Translations under genes and position numbers: made by a program
Virus record (IMG/VR): IMGVR_UViG_3300032050_000898
Span: 1-22,072 of that record
Direction: 5' to 3' (one strand)
DNA length: 22,072 bases
DNA from: a virus
The notes under the pieces: generated by a model
What the model saw: the letters and a program-made list of their open reading frames with translations, nothing else
What the model was told of the DNA's origin: nothing
Database searches by the model: none
Shown: piece by piece, positions 6,821-14,929 of the stretch
How the letters are laid out: each line of letters starts with the position of its first letter
How positions within the stretch are numbered: position 1 is the first letter of the stretch

Positions 6821-7801
6821 ATGATTTCAACAAAAGCAATTGTTTCTGATGTGGTAGATGTACCAAGAGAATGGATATTTGAATTTTATCTAAAATTAGA
6901 TGAAAAATTGTGTGGCCAAGATATAAAAATTAATTCTGTATTTAATGCTAAAGATAAAACACCTTCAATGTGTATTTATATTGATGCAAAAAATAATTAT
7001 AGATACAAAGATTTTTCGTCTGGTATTGGTGGTGATGCTCTAGATTTAGTAATGCATTTATTTAATTTACCAACTAGAGGTACTGCATCATTTAAAGTAG
7101 TTCAAGACTATAATGAATATTTAAAAAATAATGATTATATTCAGAATTATGCACCAAAATCTCAAACTAGATATCAAGTTACTGATTATGAAATGAGACA
7201 CTGGACAAACTTTGATGAAAAGTATTGGACACAGTTTAAAATTTCTTCTAATGAGTTATCAAAGTATAATATTGTTCCTTTAGATCATTATATTTTAACA
7301 AGAGATAATGATTTGACTGGTGCTAACTCTTTGACAATAAAAACTAGATATTTATATGGTTATTTTAGAGAAGATGGTGTTTTGTATAAAGTCTATCAGC
7401 CTAAATCAAAAGATAATAAGTTTTTAAAGGTTCGGGATTATATTCAGGGAAGTGAGCAATTAAAATATGATAAATCTTATTTAATTATTGTGTCATCACT
7501 AAAAGATCTTTTAGCTTTAAACATTTTAGGTATTGGTGGAATAGAAGCAGTAGCTCCAGACAGTGAGAATATAATGATTCCAGATCCATTTATACAAAAT
7601 GCAATGAAGAAGTATAAAAAGGTACTTGTCCTATTTGATAATGATGAAGCTGGTAAACAATGTGCAGCTAGATATAAAGATAAGTATGGGCTTACTTGTA
7701 TTGACTTTAATCTTGATAAAGATATAGCAGATGCAGTAAAGAATCATGGTGTTGAAAAGACTAGAGCTGAATTGTTTCCACTATTAAAACAAGCATTATG
7801 A
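6821..7801 (+). CDS. DNA primase-like protein with Toprim domain (atypical)
   Basis: This 326-residue protein should make RNA primers for DNA synthesis. Residues about 38-80 follow the CHC2 zinc-finger layout of DnaG primases (KDKTPSM, then the GIGGDALDLV segment), but the Cys and His ligands are gone: only one Cys is present in this stretch. The Toprim core is at about 219-304. It has LIIVSSLKDLLAL where the catalytic Glu is normally found, then VLVLFDNDEAG (D273 and D275) and DKDIAD (299-304). Phage Toprim proteins with a similar S/K motif are known to me, so the loss of Glu may be family-wide. It lies four bases from the nuclease gene (overlap ATGA) and downstream of a terminator, so it needs its own promoter. 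None was recognised. Confidence 0.8.
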   Translation: MISTKAIVSDVVDVPREWIFEFYLKLDEKLCGQDIKINSVFNAKDKTPSMCIYIDAKNNYRYKDFSSGIGGDALDLVMHLFNLPTRGTASFKVVQDYNEYLKNNDYIQNYAPKSQTRYQVTDYEMRHWTNFDEKYWTQFKISSNELSKYNIVPLDHYILTRDNDLTGANSLTIKTRYLYGYFREDGVLYKVYQPKSKDNKFLKVRDYIQGSEQLKYDKSYLIIVSSLKDLLALNILGIGGIEAVAPDSENIMIPDPFIQNAMKKYKKVLVLFDNDEAGKQCAARYKDKYGLTCIDFNLDKDIADAVKNHGVEKTRAELFPLLKQAL

Positions 7802-8223
7802 GTTGGATCTATCAAGGTAAAGAGTTTACTAACAGTATGATTCCTGAAGGAGCTGTAGGATTTGTGTATGAGATGGAAGCCATTATTGATGGTAAATCTG
7901 TAAGGTATGTAGGTAAAAAGAATTTTTACTCTACTACAAAGAAAAAGTTTGGTAAAAGAGCTGTTGCTAAAATGACAGATAAAAGAAACAAGAAATATGA
8001 AACTGTTTCTAAAGCTAGTTATCAGAACTACTACAGTAGTAATGTAGTTCTTAAAGAAGCTCACAAAGCTGGTATACCAATTAAAAGGTATATGGTTAAG
8101 ATATGTTTTTCTAAAATGGAGCTTACATATTTTGAGACTAAGTATCAGTTTTTGAGAGAAGTTCTTGAAAAAGATGAATACCTAAATGGAAATATACTAG
8201 GTAGGTTTTATAAAATCAAATAA
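7798..8223 (+). CDS. GIY-YIG-like nuclease
   Basis: This 141-residue protein carries the pattern of the GIY-YIG endonuclease fold: GFVYEM (21-26) as the GIY strand and RYVGKK (36-41) as the YIG strand. A helical stretch with YQNYYSSN (75-82) follows, then ELTYFETKYQF (108-118), whose Glu113 could be the metal ligand, and NGNILGRFY (130-138) with a catalytic-type Asn. Small phage proteins of this kind can act as homing or DNA-processing nucleases. There is no extra DNA-recognition domain, so target choice is unclear. The start overlaps the primase stop (ATGA). Confidence is good for the fold and low for the biological role. Confidence 0.7.
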   Translation: MSWIYQGKEFTNSMIPEGAVGFVYEMEAIIDGKSVRYVGKKNFYSTTKKKFGKRAVAKMTDKRNKKYETVSKASYQNYYSSNVVLKEAHKAGIPIKRYMVKICFSKMELTYFETKYQFLREVLEKDEYLNGNILGRFYKIK

Positions 8224-8224
8224 T

Positions 8225-8629
8225 ATGACAGAAGTAGAAATAACAAGCCTCTTACTTAAGTTGGCTGATTTTGGTATTAAAGGTATTAAAGTAAAATATG
8301 ATGGTGGAGGAGACTCAGGTGCCATAGAATGGATAGGTTTTACACATAAGTCTTGTGAAACTCCTGAAGATGTAGATAATAACATAGAAGATTGGGAATC
8401 TAATTTTAATCTTACTAATCTTGATTCTGATCTTTATTATGAAGTTGAACAGTTTGCAGAGTCTAAACTTCTTGATGATATAGAAGATTGGTGGAATAAT
8501 GAAGGTGGCTGGGGAGATTTGTGCATTTGTATTCCTTCAGGTAAGTATCAAATTACTAATAATATTAGAGTTACTGACCATGAAACATTTAATCATGAAG
8601 GTAGTATTCTAGATAAAGCAGAAGAGTAA
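8225..8629 (+). CDS. DUF6878-like protein
   Basis: This 134-residue acidic protein shows a pattern that I associate with the DUF6878 family. It has a strand with IKVKYDGGGDSGAIEWI, an acidic helical middle, and DDIEDWWNNEGGWGDL with downstream IPSGKYQI and HETFNHEG. The repeated GGGDSG and WWNNEGGWG are the diagnostic pieces. Members are found on plasmids and phages, but no function is known to me. It begins 2 bases after the nuclease stop and shares a base with the next start (TAATG). The family assignment is from memory of the motif. No enzyme residues are obvious, although the conserved acidic and Trp-rich site could bind a ligand. Confidence 0.7.
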   Translation: MTEVEITSLLLKLADFGIKGIKVKYDGGGDSGAIEWIGFTHKSCETPEDVDNNIEDWESNFNLTNLDSDLYYEVEQFAESKLLDDIEDWWNNEGGWGDLCICIPSGKYQITNNIRVTDHETFNHEGSILDKAEE

Positions 8630-8811
8630 TGGAAGACTTTGAAAGATGGTTAATTGATGAGTTGGAAACTCAAACATTAACAGATGAGTTAAAAGATGAA
8701 ATACTTGAAAGAGTAAGAGAATTACATGAACAAGCTCAAAGTGAAGGATATGATGAGGGGTATAGTGAAGCTAAGCATGAGATTATTGATTATTTAACAT
8801 ATAAAATGTAA
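8629..8811 (+). CDS. small acidic coiled-coil-like protein
   Basis: This 60-residue protein is almost wholly charged and helical: many Glu, Asp and Lys, with leucines at heptad-like positions in TLTDELKDEILERVRELHEQ, followed by a Gly/Tyr-rich turn (EGYDEGYSEAKHEI). It has no Cys, signal or membrane segment. Overlaps of one base on both sides (TAATG) put it inside the DUF6878-like/DUF6915-like run. It could be a small adaptor or the oligomerising part of a complex with its neighbours. Nothing specific can be named. Confidence 0.65.
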   Translation: MEDFERWLIDELETQTLTDELKDEILERVRELHEQAQSEGYDEGYSEAKHEIIDYLTYKM

Positions 8812-9158
8812 TGGCACATCCTTGGCAACATGCAAAATCATCAGCTAAGAAGTTTGGTGGATCTCCTGTAGATTATCTAGCAATACATAACTGGTTTGAT
8901 GAAACTAAGGCCTGGGTAGGTCATAGTATGCATAGAATGTTTAGACATCATAGTGAAGGTATATTTGAATGTGAGCAAAGATTTGGTATGGTGATTACCA
9001 ACTCTGACGGCAAAGATGTATATGTAAGATATGTAGGAGAGCAGCATGTCAAGGAAGATTGTAATAATTATATTCCTACTGCAAAAGAATGGATAGATAT
9101 GATTGAATCTGGTAAGCCTGAGAAATGGGCAATAAAAACTTTAAAAATTGAAGACTGA
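8811..9158 (+). CDS. DUF6915-like His-rich protein
   Basis: This 115-residue protein matches the pattern I know as DUF6915: AHPWQHAKSSAKKFGG near the start, DYLAIHNWFDETKAWVGHS, MFRHHSEGIFECEQRFG and RYVGEQHVKED, then a closing PTAKEWIDMI. The His residues recur in conserved blocks (3, 7, 26, 38, 41, 46, 47), which suggests a metal- or nucleotide-binding site. The family is scattered across bacteria, plasmids and phages, and its function is unknown to me. It lies between the coiled-coil protein and the 9158 gene in the tightly overlapping accessory run. The family name comes from memory of the motif; the metal idea is inferred from the His pattern. Confidence 0.75.
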   Translation: MAHPWQHAKSSAKKFGGSPVDYLAIHNWFDETKAWVGHSMHRMFRHHSEGIFECEQRFGMVITNSDGKDVYVRYVGEQHVKEDCNNYIPTAKEWIDMIESGKPEKWAIKTLKIED

Positions 9159-9574
9159 TGGCAAAAATGATTTTTGGAAAAGAAGAAACAAGGAACTTGC
9201 TTATGATGTTGCAATCTGAAGATGCAGACAATCATACTATAGCATTTGAATCCTTGAAAAATGTTGATTTTAATAAGTATATAGGAGAACTATTAGTTCT
9301 CTATAAGTTTGGTGGACACAGTATAGGTAATTGGAATACAAATTGTAAAAATCTTACTGCTAAATTAGCAAAGATTGTAGATCAAACTCCACTCAGTAGT
9401 CCTAAAACTTTAAGTCTGATTACACAACACAAAGGTTCTAAAGCTTCGGTTGAGCTATTTATGGAATTCTTTATTAGAGATATGTCAAGGATGTTAGAGT
9501 CTATTGGCTATCCTACAGATAAATTTGAGATAAATATTAAATTTAAAGATGATGGACAGACAACAGAGTCTTAG
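9158..9574 (+). CDS. unknown protein sharing a domain with the 12007 gene
   Basis: This 138-residue, largely helical protein has an N-terminal unit MLQSEDADNH at residues 17-26. The unit resembles MFKSSDQDNH in the protein at 12007-13371; in the first 19 aligned positions nine are identical, including the S-x-D-x-D-N-H core and the following Ala and Glu. The rest of the unit in both is helical with aromatic and Lys residues. This suggests a shared domain or paralogy. The gene overlaps the upstream stop (TGATG) and the downstream VWA gene by 26 bases, so its expression is tied to that system. No catalytic motif is recognised, though the D/N/H cluster could bind metal. Confidence 0.75.
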   Translation: MAKMIFGKEETRNLLMMLQSEDADNHTIAFESLKNVDFNKYIGELLVLYKFGGHSIGNWNTNCKNLTAKLAKIVDQTPLSSPKTLSLITQHKGSKASVELFMEFFIRDMSRMLESIGYPTDKFEINIKFKDDGQTTES

Positions 9575-10730
9575 TAAAATTGGTAAAGAGTTAATGCTGA
9601 AAGAGCCCTTCTACGGGTTCTTTCTTATTGCTCTAAATAAAATCTGGGGTAATAAGATCTCAACTGCCGGGGTTAGTAAGAATGGTATTAATTATCAGCT
9701 CTTTATTAATACTGAATTTTGGGAAAGTCTTAGTGATAACCACAGACTTGGATTATTGAAACATGAATTGCTACATATTGCATTTGGACATCTCACTACT
9801 TTCTTTAAGTTTAGTGATAAGAGACTTGCAAATGTTGCAATGGACATGGAGATCAATCAGTATATATCTAAAGAATGGCTACCAGAAGGTGGTATTGATA
9901 TAGATGAATATGCTGACTTAAATCTTGATAGAAAAGCAGGTTGTAGATATTACTATGACAAGCTGAAAGAACTTCAGGATAAGAAAAAACAGAATGGTAC
10001 CTGTGGAAATGAGCCTATGGATAAATTATTAGATGCCATAGAAAATGGTGAGACAGATGATCATGCAACATGGGAAGAGTTTGAAGATATGACTGAAGCT
10101 GAGAAAAAGTTAATTGAGAAACAATTACAAAAAGTTCTTGGTGATGCTAAAGATCAGACTATTAAGAAGAAAGGTAATGTTCCTGGAGAGATTGAAGCAG
10201 TAATTATCATTGAAGAAGTTACTAAACAAAAATTTAATTGGCGGGGATATATTAGAAGATTTACAGGAGTAAGTACTAAGGTATTTACCAAAAAGATCAG
10301 AAGAAAAGAAAACCGTAGATTTGAAGCTAATCCAGGTCTGAAAGTAAAAATGAGACAGCATATGTTGTTGGCCATAGATACTTCAGGATCTGTAAGTGAT
10401 GATGAGCTCAAAGAATTCATGAGTGAAATATACCATATTTATAAATGTGGTGTTGATATTACTGTAGTACAGTGTGATACTGTTATTAGATCCATTGAAC
10501 CTTACAAAGGTAAATTTGAGATGGGTGTACAAGGTAGAGGTGGGACTGAGTTTGATCCCGTCCTAGAATATTTTAATGCCAACCTGAAGAAATATACAAG
10601 CCTGGTGTATTTTACTGACGGTGAATGTGGTTATTCTGTAAAACCTAGAGGTAATACTCTATGGGTTTTGTCAGAAAGATCTTATATGAATGAAGAATTA
10701 CCGGGTAAAGTTATTAAATTAGAATTATAA
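9549..10730 (+). CDS. metallopeptidase-like/VWA protein (DUF2201 type)
   Basis: This 393-residue protein joins two domains. The N-terminal part carries a zinc-protease signature, KHELLHIAFGHL (H72, E73, H76), followed by NVAMDMEIN (95-103), where Asp99 may be a third ligand. The C-terminal part is a von Willebrand A domain with an intact MIDAS: DTSGS (277-281), GGTEF with Thr333, and TDGE with Asp357. A charged linker of about 140 residues separates them. The family (metallopeptidase-like plus VWA) usually works with a MoxR AAA+ ATPase, and the next gene is exactly that. The pair likely remodels or processes a target protein; the target is unknown. Start is ATG at 9549 or the adjacent ATG at 9552. 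Confidence 0.9.
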   Translation: MMDRQQSLSKIGKELMLKEPFYGFFLIALNKIWGNKISTAGVSKNGINYQLFINTEFWESLSDNHRLGLLKHELLHIAFGHLTTFFKFSDKRLANVAMDMEINQYISKEWLPEGGIDIDEYADLNLDRKAGCRYYYDKLKELQDKKKQNGTCGNEPMDKLLDAIENGETDDHATWEEFEDMTEAEKKLIEKQLQKVLGDAKDQTIKKKGNVPGEIEAVIIIEEVTKQKFNWRGYIRRFTGVSTKVFTKKIRRKENRRFEANPGLKVKMRQHMLLAIDTSGSVSDDELKEFMSEIYHIYKCGVDITVVQCDTVIRSIEPYKGKFEMGVQGRGGTEFDPVLEYFNANLKKYTSLVYFTDGECGYSVKPRGNTLWVLSERSYMNEELPGKVIKLEL

Positions 10731-10742
10731 AAATTAAAGATT

Positions 10743-11912
10743 ATGAATCAAGTACAATTAAATGTAAATGAGTTAAAGGATTTTATTAAGCATATGGTTA
10801 AGAATAACCAACACATTCAGTCTGAAGGTAAAGTACCTGTGGCTATTAATATTGAAGGTGATGCAGGTTTGGGTAAGACTTCTGCAATCATGCAGTTAGG
10901 TAAAGAATTGCAAATGGATGTTGTAAAGCTTAATTTATCTCAGTTAGAAGAATTAGGTGACTTAGTTGGTTTTCCTGTAAAAGAATTCCAGATTCAAAAT
11001 GCAGAAGGTAAAACTACCTGGATTAATGAATCTCAGATATCTGCAGCAAGTGCAAAAGGATATAAAGTTATAGGTAAGAGAATGTCACATGCTGCTCCTG
11101 AATGGATTCAGGGTAAAGGAGAAGGTGGTTTCTTGATTCTTGATGACTATACTCGTGCTGATGCAAGATTTATGCAAGCAACTATGGAGATTCTAGATAG
11201 ACAAGAATATGTTTCTTGGAAGTTACCTAAGAACTGGCATGTTATCTTGACTACTAATCCAGACAATGGTGACTATAATGTTACTAGTCTTGACGTAGCT
11301 CAGAAGACTAGATTTATCTCTGTAGAGTTAAAATATGATTCTGATGTATGGGCTAAATGGGCAGAGAAAGCAAACATAGATGGTAGATGTATTAACTTTA
11401 TGTTGATGCATCCAGAGTTAGTAACTCAAAGAGTTAATCCAAGAGCTATTACTACTTTCTTTAATGCTATCAGTTCTATTGAGAAGTTTGAAGCAGACCT
11501 GCCTTTGATTCAAATGATTGGTGAGGGATCTGTAGGAGTGGACTTTAGTTCAATGTTTACTATGTTTATTAATAACAAACTTGATAGAATTATCAGTCCA
11601 GTAGATATTCTAACCAAGGATGAGCAGTATGTAATGAACTCTCTTACTAATGCAGTTGGTAAAGATGATGACTTCCGAGCGGATATATCTAGTGTTATTG
11701 CAACAAGGGTGATTAACTATTCTCTTACTTTGGCTGATAAAGGTGCCGTAGGTAAACCAATTATTGATAGAATAGCTAAGCTTACTACTGACTGTGATGC
11801 ATTTACAGATGACCTTAGATATTATATGGTTAAGGAGATTGTTAACGGTAATAAAGTTAAATTCTCACAACTGATGATGAATCAAAACGTGGTGAAGATG
11901 GCTGTTAAGTAA
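10743..11912 (+). CDS. MoxR-type AAA+ ATPase, partner of the VWA protein
   Basis: This 389-residue AAA+ ATPase has Walker A GDAGLGKTS (39-47), Walker B LILDDYTRAD (131-140) and sensor 1 TTNPDN (170-175), with a likely Arg finger near Arg190. The layout is that of MoxR proteins, which act as hexameric chaperones together with VWA proteins (for example RavA-ViaA and CbbQ-CbbO). Here the VWA gene is directly upstream, 12 bases away, so the two should be made together. Residues about 200-389 form a helical lid. A hairpin and a terminator follow the gene, so the accessory run ends here. Its phage role is unknown. Confidence 0.9.
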   Translation: MNQVQLNVNELKDFIKHMVKNNQHIQSEGKVPVAINIEGDAGLGKTSAIMQLGKELQMDVVKLNLSQLEELGDLVGFPVKEFQIQNAEGKTTWINESQISAASAKGYKVIGKRMSHAAPEWIQGKGEGGFLILDDYTRADARFMQATMEILDRQEYVSWKLPKNWHVILTTNPDNGDYNVTSLDVAQKTRFISVELKYDSDVWAKWAEKANIDGRCINFMLMHPELVTQRVNPRAITTFFNAISSIEKFEADLPLIQMIGEGSVGVDFSSMFTMFINNKLDRIISPVDILTKDEQYVMNSLTNAVGKDDDFRADISSVIATRVINYSLTLADKGAVGKPIIDRIAKLTTDCDAFTDDLRYYMVKEIVNGNKVKFSQLMMNQNVVKMAVK

Positions 11913-11919
11913 AGCAAAC

Positions 11920-11940
11920 ATAGAGGGTTTCCCCTTCTAT
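11920..11940 (+). other. hairpin without T-tract, upstream of a terminator
   Basis: An imperfect hairpin pairs ATAGAGGG (11920-11927) with CCCTTCTAT (11932-11940), one bulged T, loop TTTC. The following bases are not T-rich, so it is unlikely to terminate by itself. Its TCCCCT (11930-11935) could instead pair with AGGGGA (11971-11976) of the downstream terminator, which would allow an attenuator-like switch. Confidence 0.4.
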
Positions 11941-11970
11941 TAAAACTTTAATAAATTAAAAACAAACATG

Positions 11971-11994
11971 AGGGGAGATAAAACTCCCCTTTTT
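11971..11994 (+). terminator. intrinsic terminator after the MoxR gene
   Basis: The stem is GGGGAG (11972-11977) with CTCCCC (11984-11989), loop ATAAAA, flanked by A11971/T11990 and followed by T through 11994. It lies under the first codons of the frame opening at 11968, which shows that the ATG there is spurious and that translation starts at 12007. Confidence 0.8.
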
Positions 11995-12006
11995 AAACTT
12001 AAATCT

Positions 12007-13371
12007 ATGAAAGTTTATTTGCATATTTATGAAGTAGAAGCAGATGATAATGAGCTAATAATGAAGGTTGAACCTTTATATTGTGCTGAAGGAAGTGCAT
12101 ATTCATTTAATGTTACTCCTAATGATTATACTCCTACAAAAGGAGATAAATTGTATTTTCTACCAGGGGTTAATATTCCTAGAGTAAAACTTAAAGACTT
12201 GTCTCTACAACACGGTATTAAAACTGTGAGAGATATTGATCAAGCAACACATGTATTTGTTGGTAAGAATACTAAAGACAAAATTGTAAATGGTCATTGG
12301 TATTATACAATAAATACTTCTGCTGTTAGAGCTATTCTTAATGATCCTGATCTTGTAATGGATGATTATTATAAAGAAAATCTTAATCAAGCTTTAGAAT
12401 TTTATACAGAACCAATTGTTGTTGTAGATTATCATTCAGCTACTGAATTAAGAAATTCAGAACTACCTTTTGTAAAAAGATATATGATTGGTAATTTATC
12501 AAGATCATCTACTACTTTTTATTCTGTAGATGATGACCACAAAGATTTATTTCCGGGTATTATGAATCTTGAGCTTTATGATGAGAGTAAGTTACTCAAA
12601 CACATTAATGGTGATGATGCTGCTACTATAGATGAAACTATGTTTCTGCAGATTTCTGACATGTTTAAGAGTTCAGATCAAGACAATCATATTCTTGCAA
12701 TGGAGATTATGGCCAATTGTAATTATATGGATAGTCTTCTCTATATAGAGATGTTATTTGAAAAATATGAAAATCAGATGTATAATTGTCACACTAAGAA
12801 CCATGTGAATTTCAAGTCTTTACTTAGTTTTTTAGGTAAAAAGAGAACATACATGAATACTGACATTGATGATGTTGTTAAATCTCTTATAAATAAAGGA
12901 GTATTTGATATAGACAAAGTAAATGTTATTATGAAGTATTATGGTGAGGCAATTGCCAATCAAGGAGGTACTGATTTCTTTGAAGTAAAAAGTCTAACTC
13001 TTAGTGAAGAAGCTGCAAAACTACTCAATACTAACTATGTTCATCAGACCTTCCCAGATTTCATTCCTGAAGGTGGTGTAGAGGTACCTGAGATACATGG
13101 AGACCTTGTAGATCTTAACACTTTGTCCCCAGGGGTGGCTGAGGTTGATGATGTATGCAATGAGTCTGCACAGGAGGAAGAACTAGCTGATGAAGACATA
13201 GAAGATGCATTTACTAATATTGTTAGAAATGAACTCAAGTCAGAGTTAATAGCATTAGAAGAGGAAGATGAAGTTTCTGGATTAGAAACAAATAAAGAAC
13301 CTGAGCCTGAAGAAGAAATAGATAATAATCAAACAATACAAACTAAAGATGATGACTTTGAATGGTTCTGA
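12007..13371 (+). CDS. large unknown protein with SSB-like acidic C-terminal tip
   Basis: This 454-residue protein is counted from ATG 12007; an in-frame ATG at 11968 lies inside a terminator hairpin and is rejected. The N-terminal third is beta-rich with Tyr/Asp. Residues 219-228 (MFKSSDQDNH) begin a helical unit shared with the 9158 gene. From about residue 350 the chain is disordered and very acidic, with EEELADEDIEDAF, and ends DDDFEWF, an aromatic-acidic tip like that of SSB. No enzyme motif is seen. The tail suggests docking to a partner that reads SSB-type tips. The gene starts a new transcript between a terminator and the exonuclease gene. The function is unknown. Confidence 0.8.
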   Translation: MKVYLHIYEVEADDNELIMKVEPLYCAEGSAYSFNVTPNDYTPTKGDKLYFLPGVNIPRVKLKDLSLQHGIKTVRDIDQATHVFVGKNTKDKIVNGHWYYTINTSAVRAILNDPDLVMDDYYKENLNQALEFYTEPIVVVDYHSATELRNSELPFVKRYMIGNLSRSSTTFYSVDDDHKDLFPGIMNLELYDESKLLKHINGDDAATIDETMFLQISDMFKSSDQDNHILAMEIMANCNYMDSLLYIEMLFEKYENQMYNCHTKNHVNFKSLLSFLGKKRTYMNTDIDDVVKSLINKGVFDIDKVNVIMKYYGEAIANQGGTDFFEVKSLTLSEEAAKLLNTNYVHQTFPDFIPEGGVEVPEIHGDLVDLNTLSPGVAEVDDVCNESAQEEELADEDIEDAFTNIVRNELKSELIALEEEDEVSGLETNKEPEPEEEIDNNQTIQTKDDDFEWF

Positions 13372-13375
13372 TGAG

Positions 13376-14362
13376 ATGGAGAAATTCTATCAGAAGAAAT
13401 TTTATTTTAGCTATAGTGGGTTGAATAAACTACTTTATTCACCTGCTATGTTTTACAATCATTATGTGCTCAACCAGAGAGAAGACAGTACAGACCCTCA
13501 CCTTGTAGGAGGTAGGGTCTTGCACTGCCTTTTGTTTGAACCTGAGAAATATGATGATTACTTTATCTCCTTGCCTGGCAAGCTTCCTAGTGATAATCCT
13601 AAAAAAATTATTGATAATATTTTTAGAATTCATCTTGGATATCAAAATAATTCATTAATTTTGGAAGACTACTCACAAGATATACTCACACAGCTACTCA
13701 CAGCAAATCTTTATCAGAATCTTAAAACAGATCAGCAAAGACTTGACAAGATACTAACTGATGAACACAAAGAGTATTTTGAATTCCTTAAAAATAGTCT
13801 AGACAAATCAATAGTAGATCAACCTACTTTGGATGGCTGCAAAGCACAGGTAGAGATACTAAAGAGTAATAAAGACATAAGATCTTTATTAGCACTAGAT
13901 AAATCTGAGGAAGACACCCACATTGAAACCTATAATGAGTTGCATATTAAGGTTGACCATGACAAATTACCTTTTGGTTTACACGGAGTACTTGACAATG
14001 TTGTTGTTGACAATGAGGCAAAGATAATTTTTATCAATGACCTCAAAACAACCGGTAAGTCTGTACAAGATTTCCCTGAATCTGTTGAATATTACAAGTA
14101 TTGGATACAAGCAGTTATCTATACTATTCTAGCTTCAGATAAATTCTTGAAAGACAAACCAGATGCTAGAGACTGGCAAGTTCAAGTAACCTTTGTTGTA
14201 ATTGACAAATACAATTTAGTTTATCCTTTCCAAGTCTCTGCAGAAACAATGAGTCAATGGAAAAGTGATTTCAGATCTGTACTTCAAATTGCTAAATGGC
14301 ATTATGTACAGAAGAGATATGACCTACCATATGACTTAGCAGTAGGTAATATTAAATTGTAG
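13376..14362 (+). CDS. PD-(D/E)XK exonuclease (RecE/RecB-like)
   Basis: This 328-residue nuclease starts MEKFYQKK; in-frame ATGs at 13349 and 13352 would overlap the upstream gene by 20-23 bases and are possible but less favoured. Residues 45-50 (GGRVLH) belong to the typical N-terminal block followed by LLFEPEKYDDYF. The active site reads GVLDNVVVD (Asp207), INDLKTT (Asp222 and Lys224) and YWIQAVIY (Gln245 and Tyr249). This is the layout of RecE/YqaJ-type phage exonucleases that degrade duplex ends to leave single strands. With the Sak4-like ATPase and the SSB-like protein it makes a complete single-strand-annealing set in this window. Confidence 0.85.
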   Translation: MEKFYQKKFYFSYSGLNKLLYSPAMFYNHYVLNQREDSTDPHLVGGRVLHCLLFEPEKYDDYFISLPGKLPSDNPKKIIDNIFRIHLGYQNNSLILEDYSQDILTQLLTANLYQNLKTDQQRLDKILTDEHKEYFEFLKNSLDKSIVDQPTLDGCKAQVEILKSNKDIRSLLALDKSEEDTHIETYNELHIKVDHDKLPFGLHGVLDNVVVDNEAKIIFINDLKTTGKSVQDFPESVEYYKYWIQAVIYTILASDKFLKDKPDARDWQVQVTFVVIDKYNLVYPFQVSAETMSQWKSDFRSVLQIAKWHYVQKRYDLPYDLAVGNIKL

Positions 14363-14365
14363 ACT

Positions 14366-14929
14366 ATGTATGTACATGCGCTTTATAGGAAATACTTTCA
14401 AAAGTCCAAGATATTTATATATCCGCTCTTGGGCATAAAAAGAGGAACTAAAACTGTACCAACTGAAACTTATTTAAGTTGGAATACAACTTGTTCCCCT
14501 GAGGATATGAAGCTAATATGTTTATATGATACTTCTCATGCTAATTATTTAGAATTTGAAAAAGAAATATTGTTGAAGCATAATAGACTTTCTGATTACA
14601 TAAAAATAAGCGCAAATAAATGTATTGTAACTTTTGATTTTTCTGATTTAAGTGAAGACTGGATGCATTTTGTTAATGGTAGATACAGTCAAATAAATGT
14701 AAATGTGAAAAAGAAAATTCTAGATTTTTTTGATAAAACAACAGGTAATTATGTATATGTAAATAGTTACTTGTTTCCTGAAAAGTTCTTTGCTAGATAT
14801 GCAGAGATACTTGATGTTCCTATAGATTTATTGAAATCTGTAGGAGAGCTCTGTGATAAGCCAGATTTTAAAAAAGAAAATTTACAACTTGTTGTACCAG
14901 AGCTTCAAAATTCAAAAATTTTAGAATAA
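14366..14929 (+). CDS. conserved-looking hypothetical protein
   Basis: This 187-residue soluble protein has Tyr/Phe-rich blocks: IYPLLGIKRG (residues 18-27), VPTETYLSW, then CIVTFDFS and EDWMHFVNGRYSQ, with the end VGELCDKPDFKKENLQL. I recall this whole layout from unnamed proteins of Bacteroidota phages. It has no nuclease, NTPase or membrane motif. It begins four bases after the exonuclease stop, so it should be made together with it, and may act in recombination or DNA handling. That is only an inference from position. Composition matches its neighbours. Confidence 0.75.
   Translation: MYVHALYRKYFQKSKIFIYPLLGIKRGTKTVPTETYLSWNTTCSPEDMKLICLYDTSHANYLEFEKEILLKHNRLSDYIKISANKCIVTFDFSDLSEDWMHFVNGRYSQINVNVKKKILDFFDKTTGNYVYVNSYLFPEKFFARYAEILDVPIDLLKSVGELCDKPDFKKENLQLVVPELQNSKILE

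Noticed and set aside
11968-12006. ATG at 11968 as the start of the large unknown gene
   Set aside because: The first 13 codons lie in the terminator hairpin; the ATG at 12007 is downstream of it and gives a natural N terminus.
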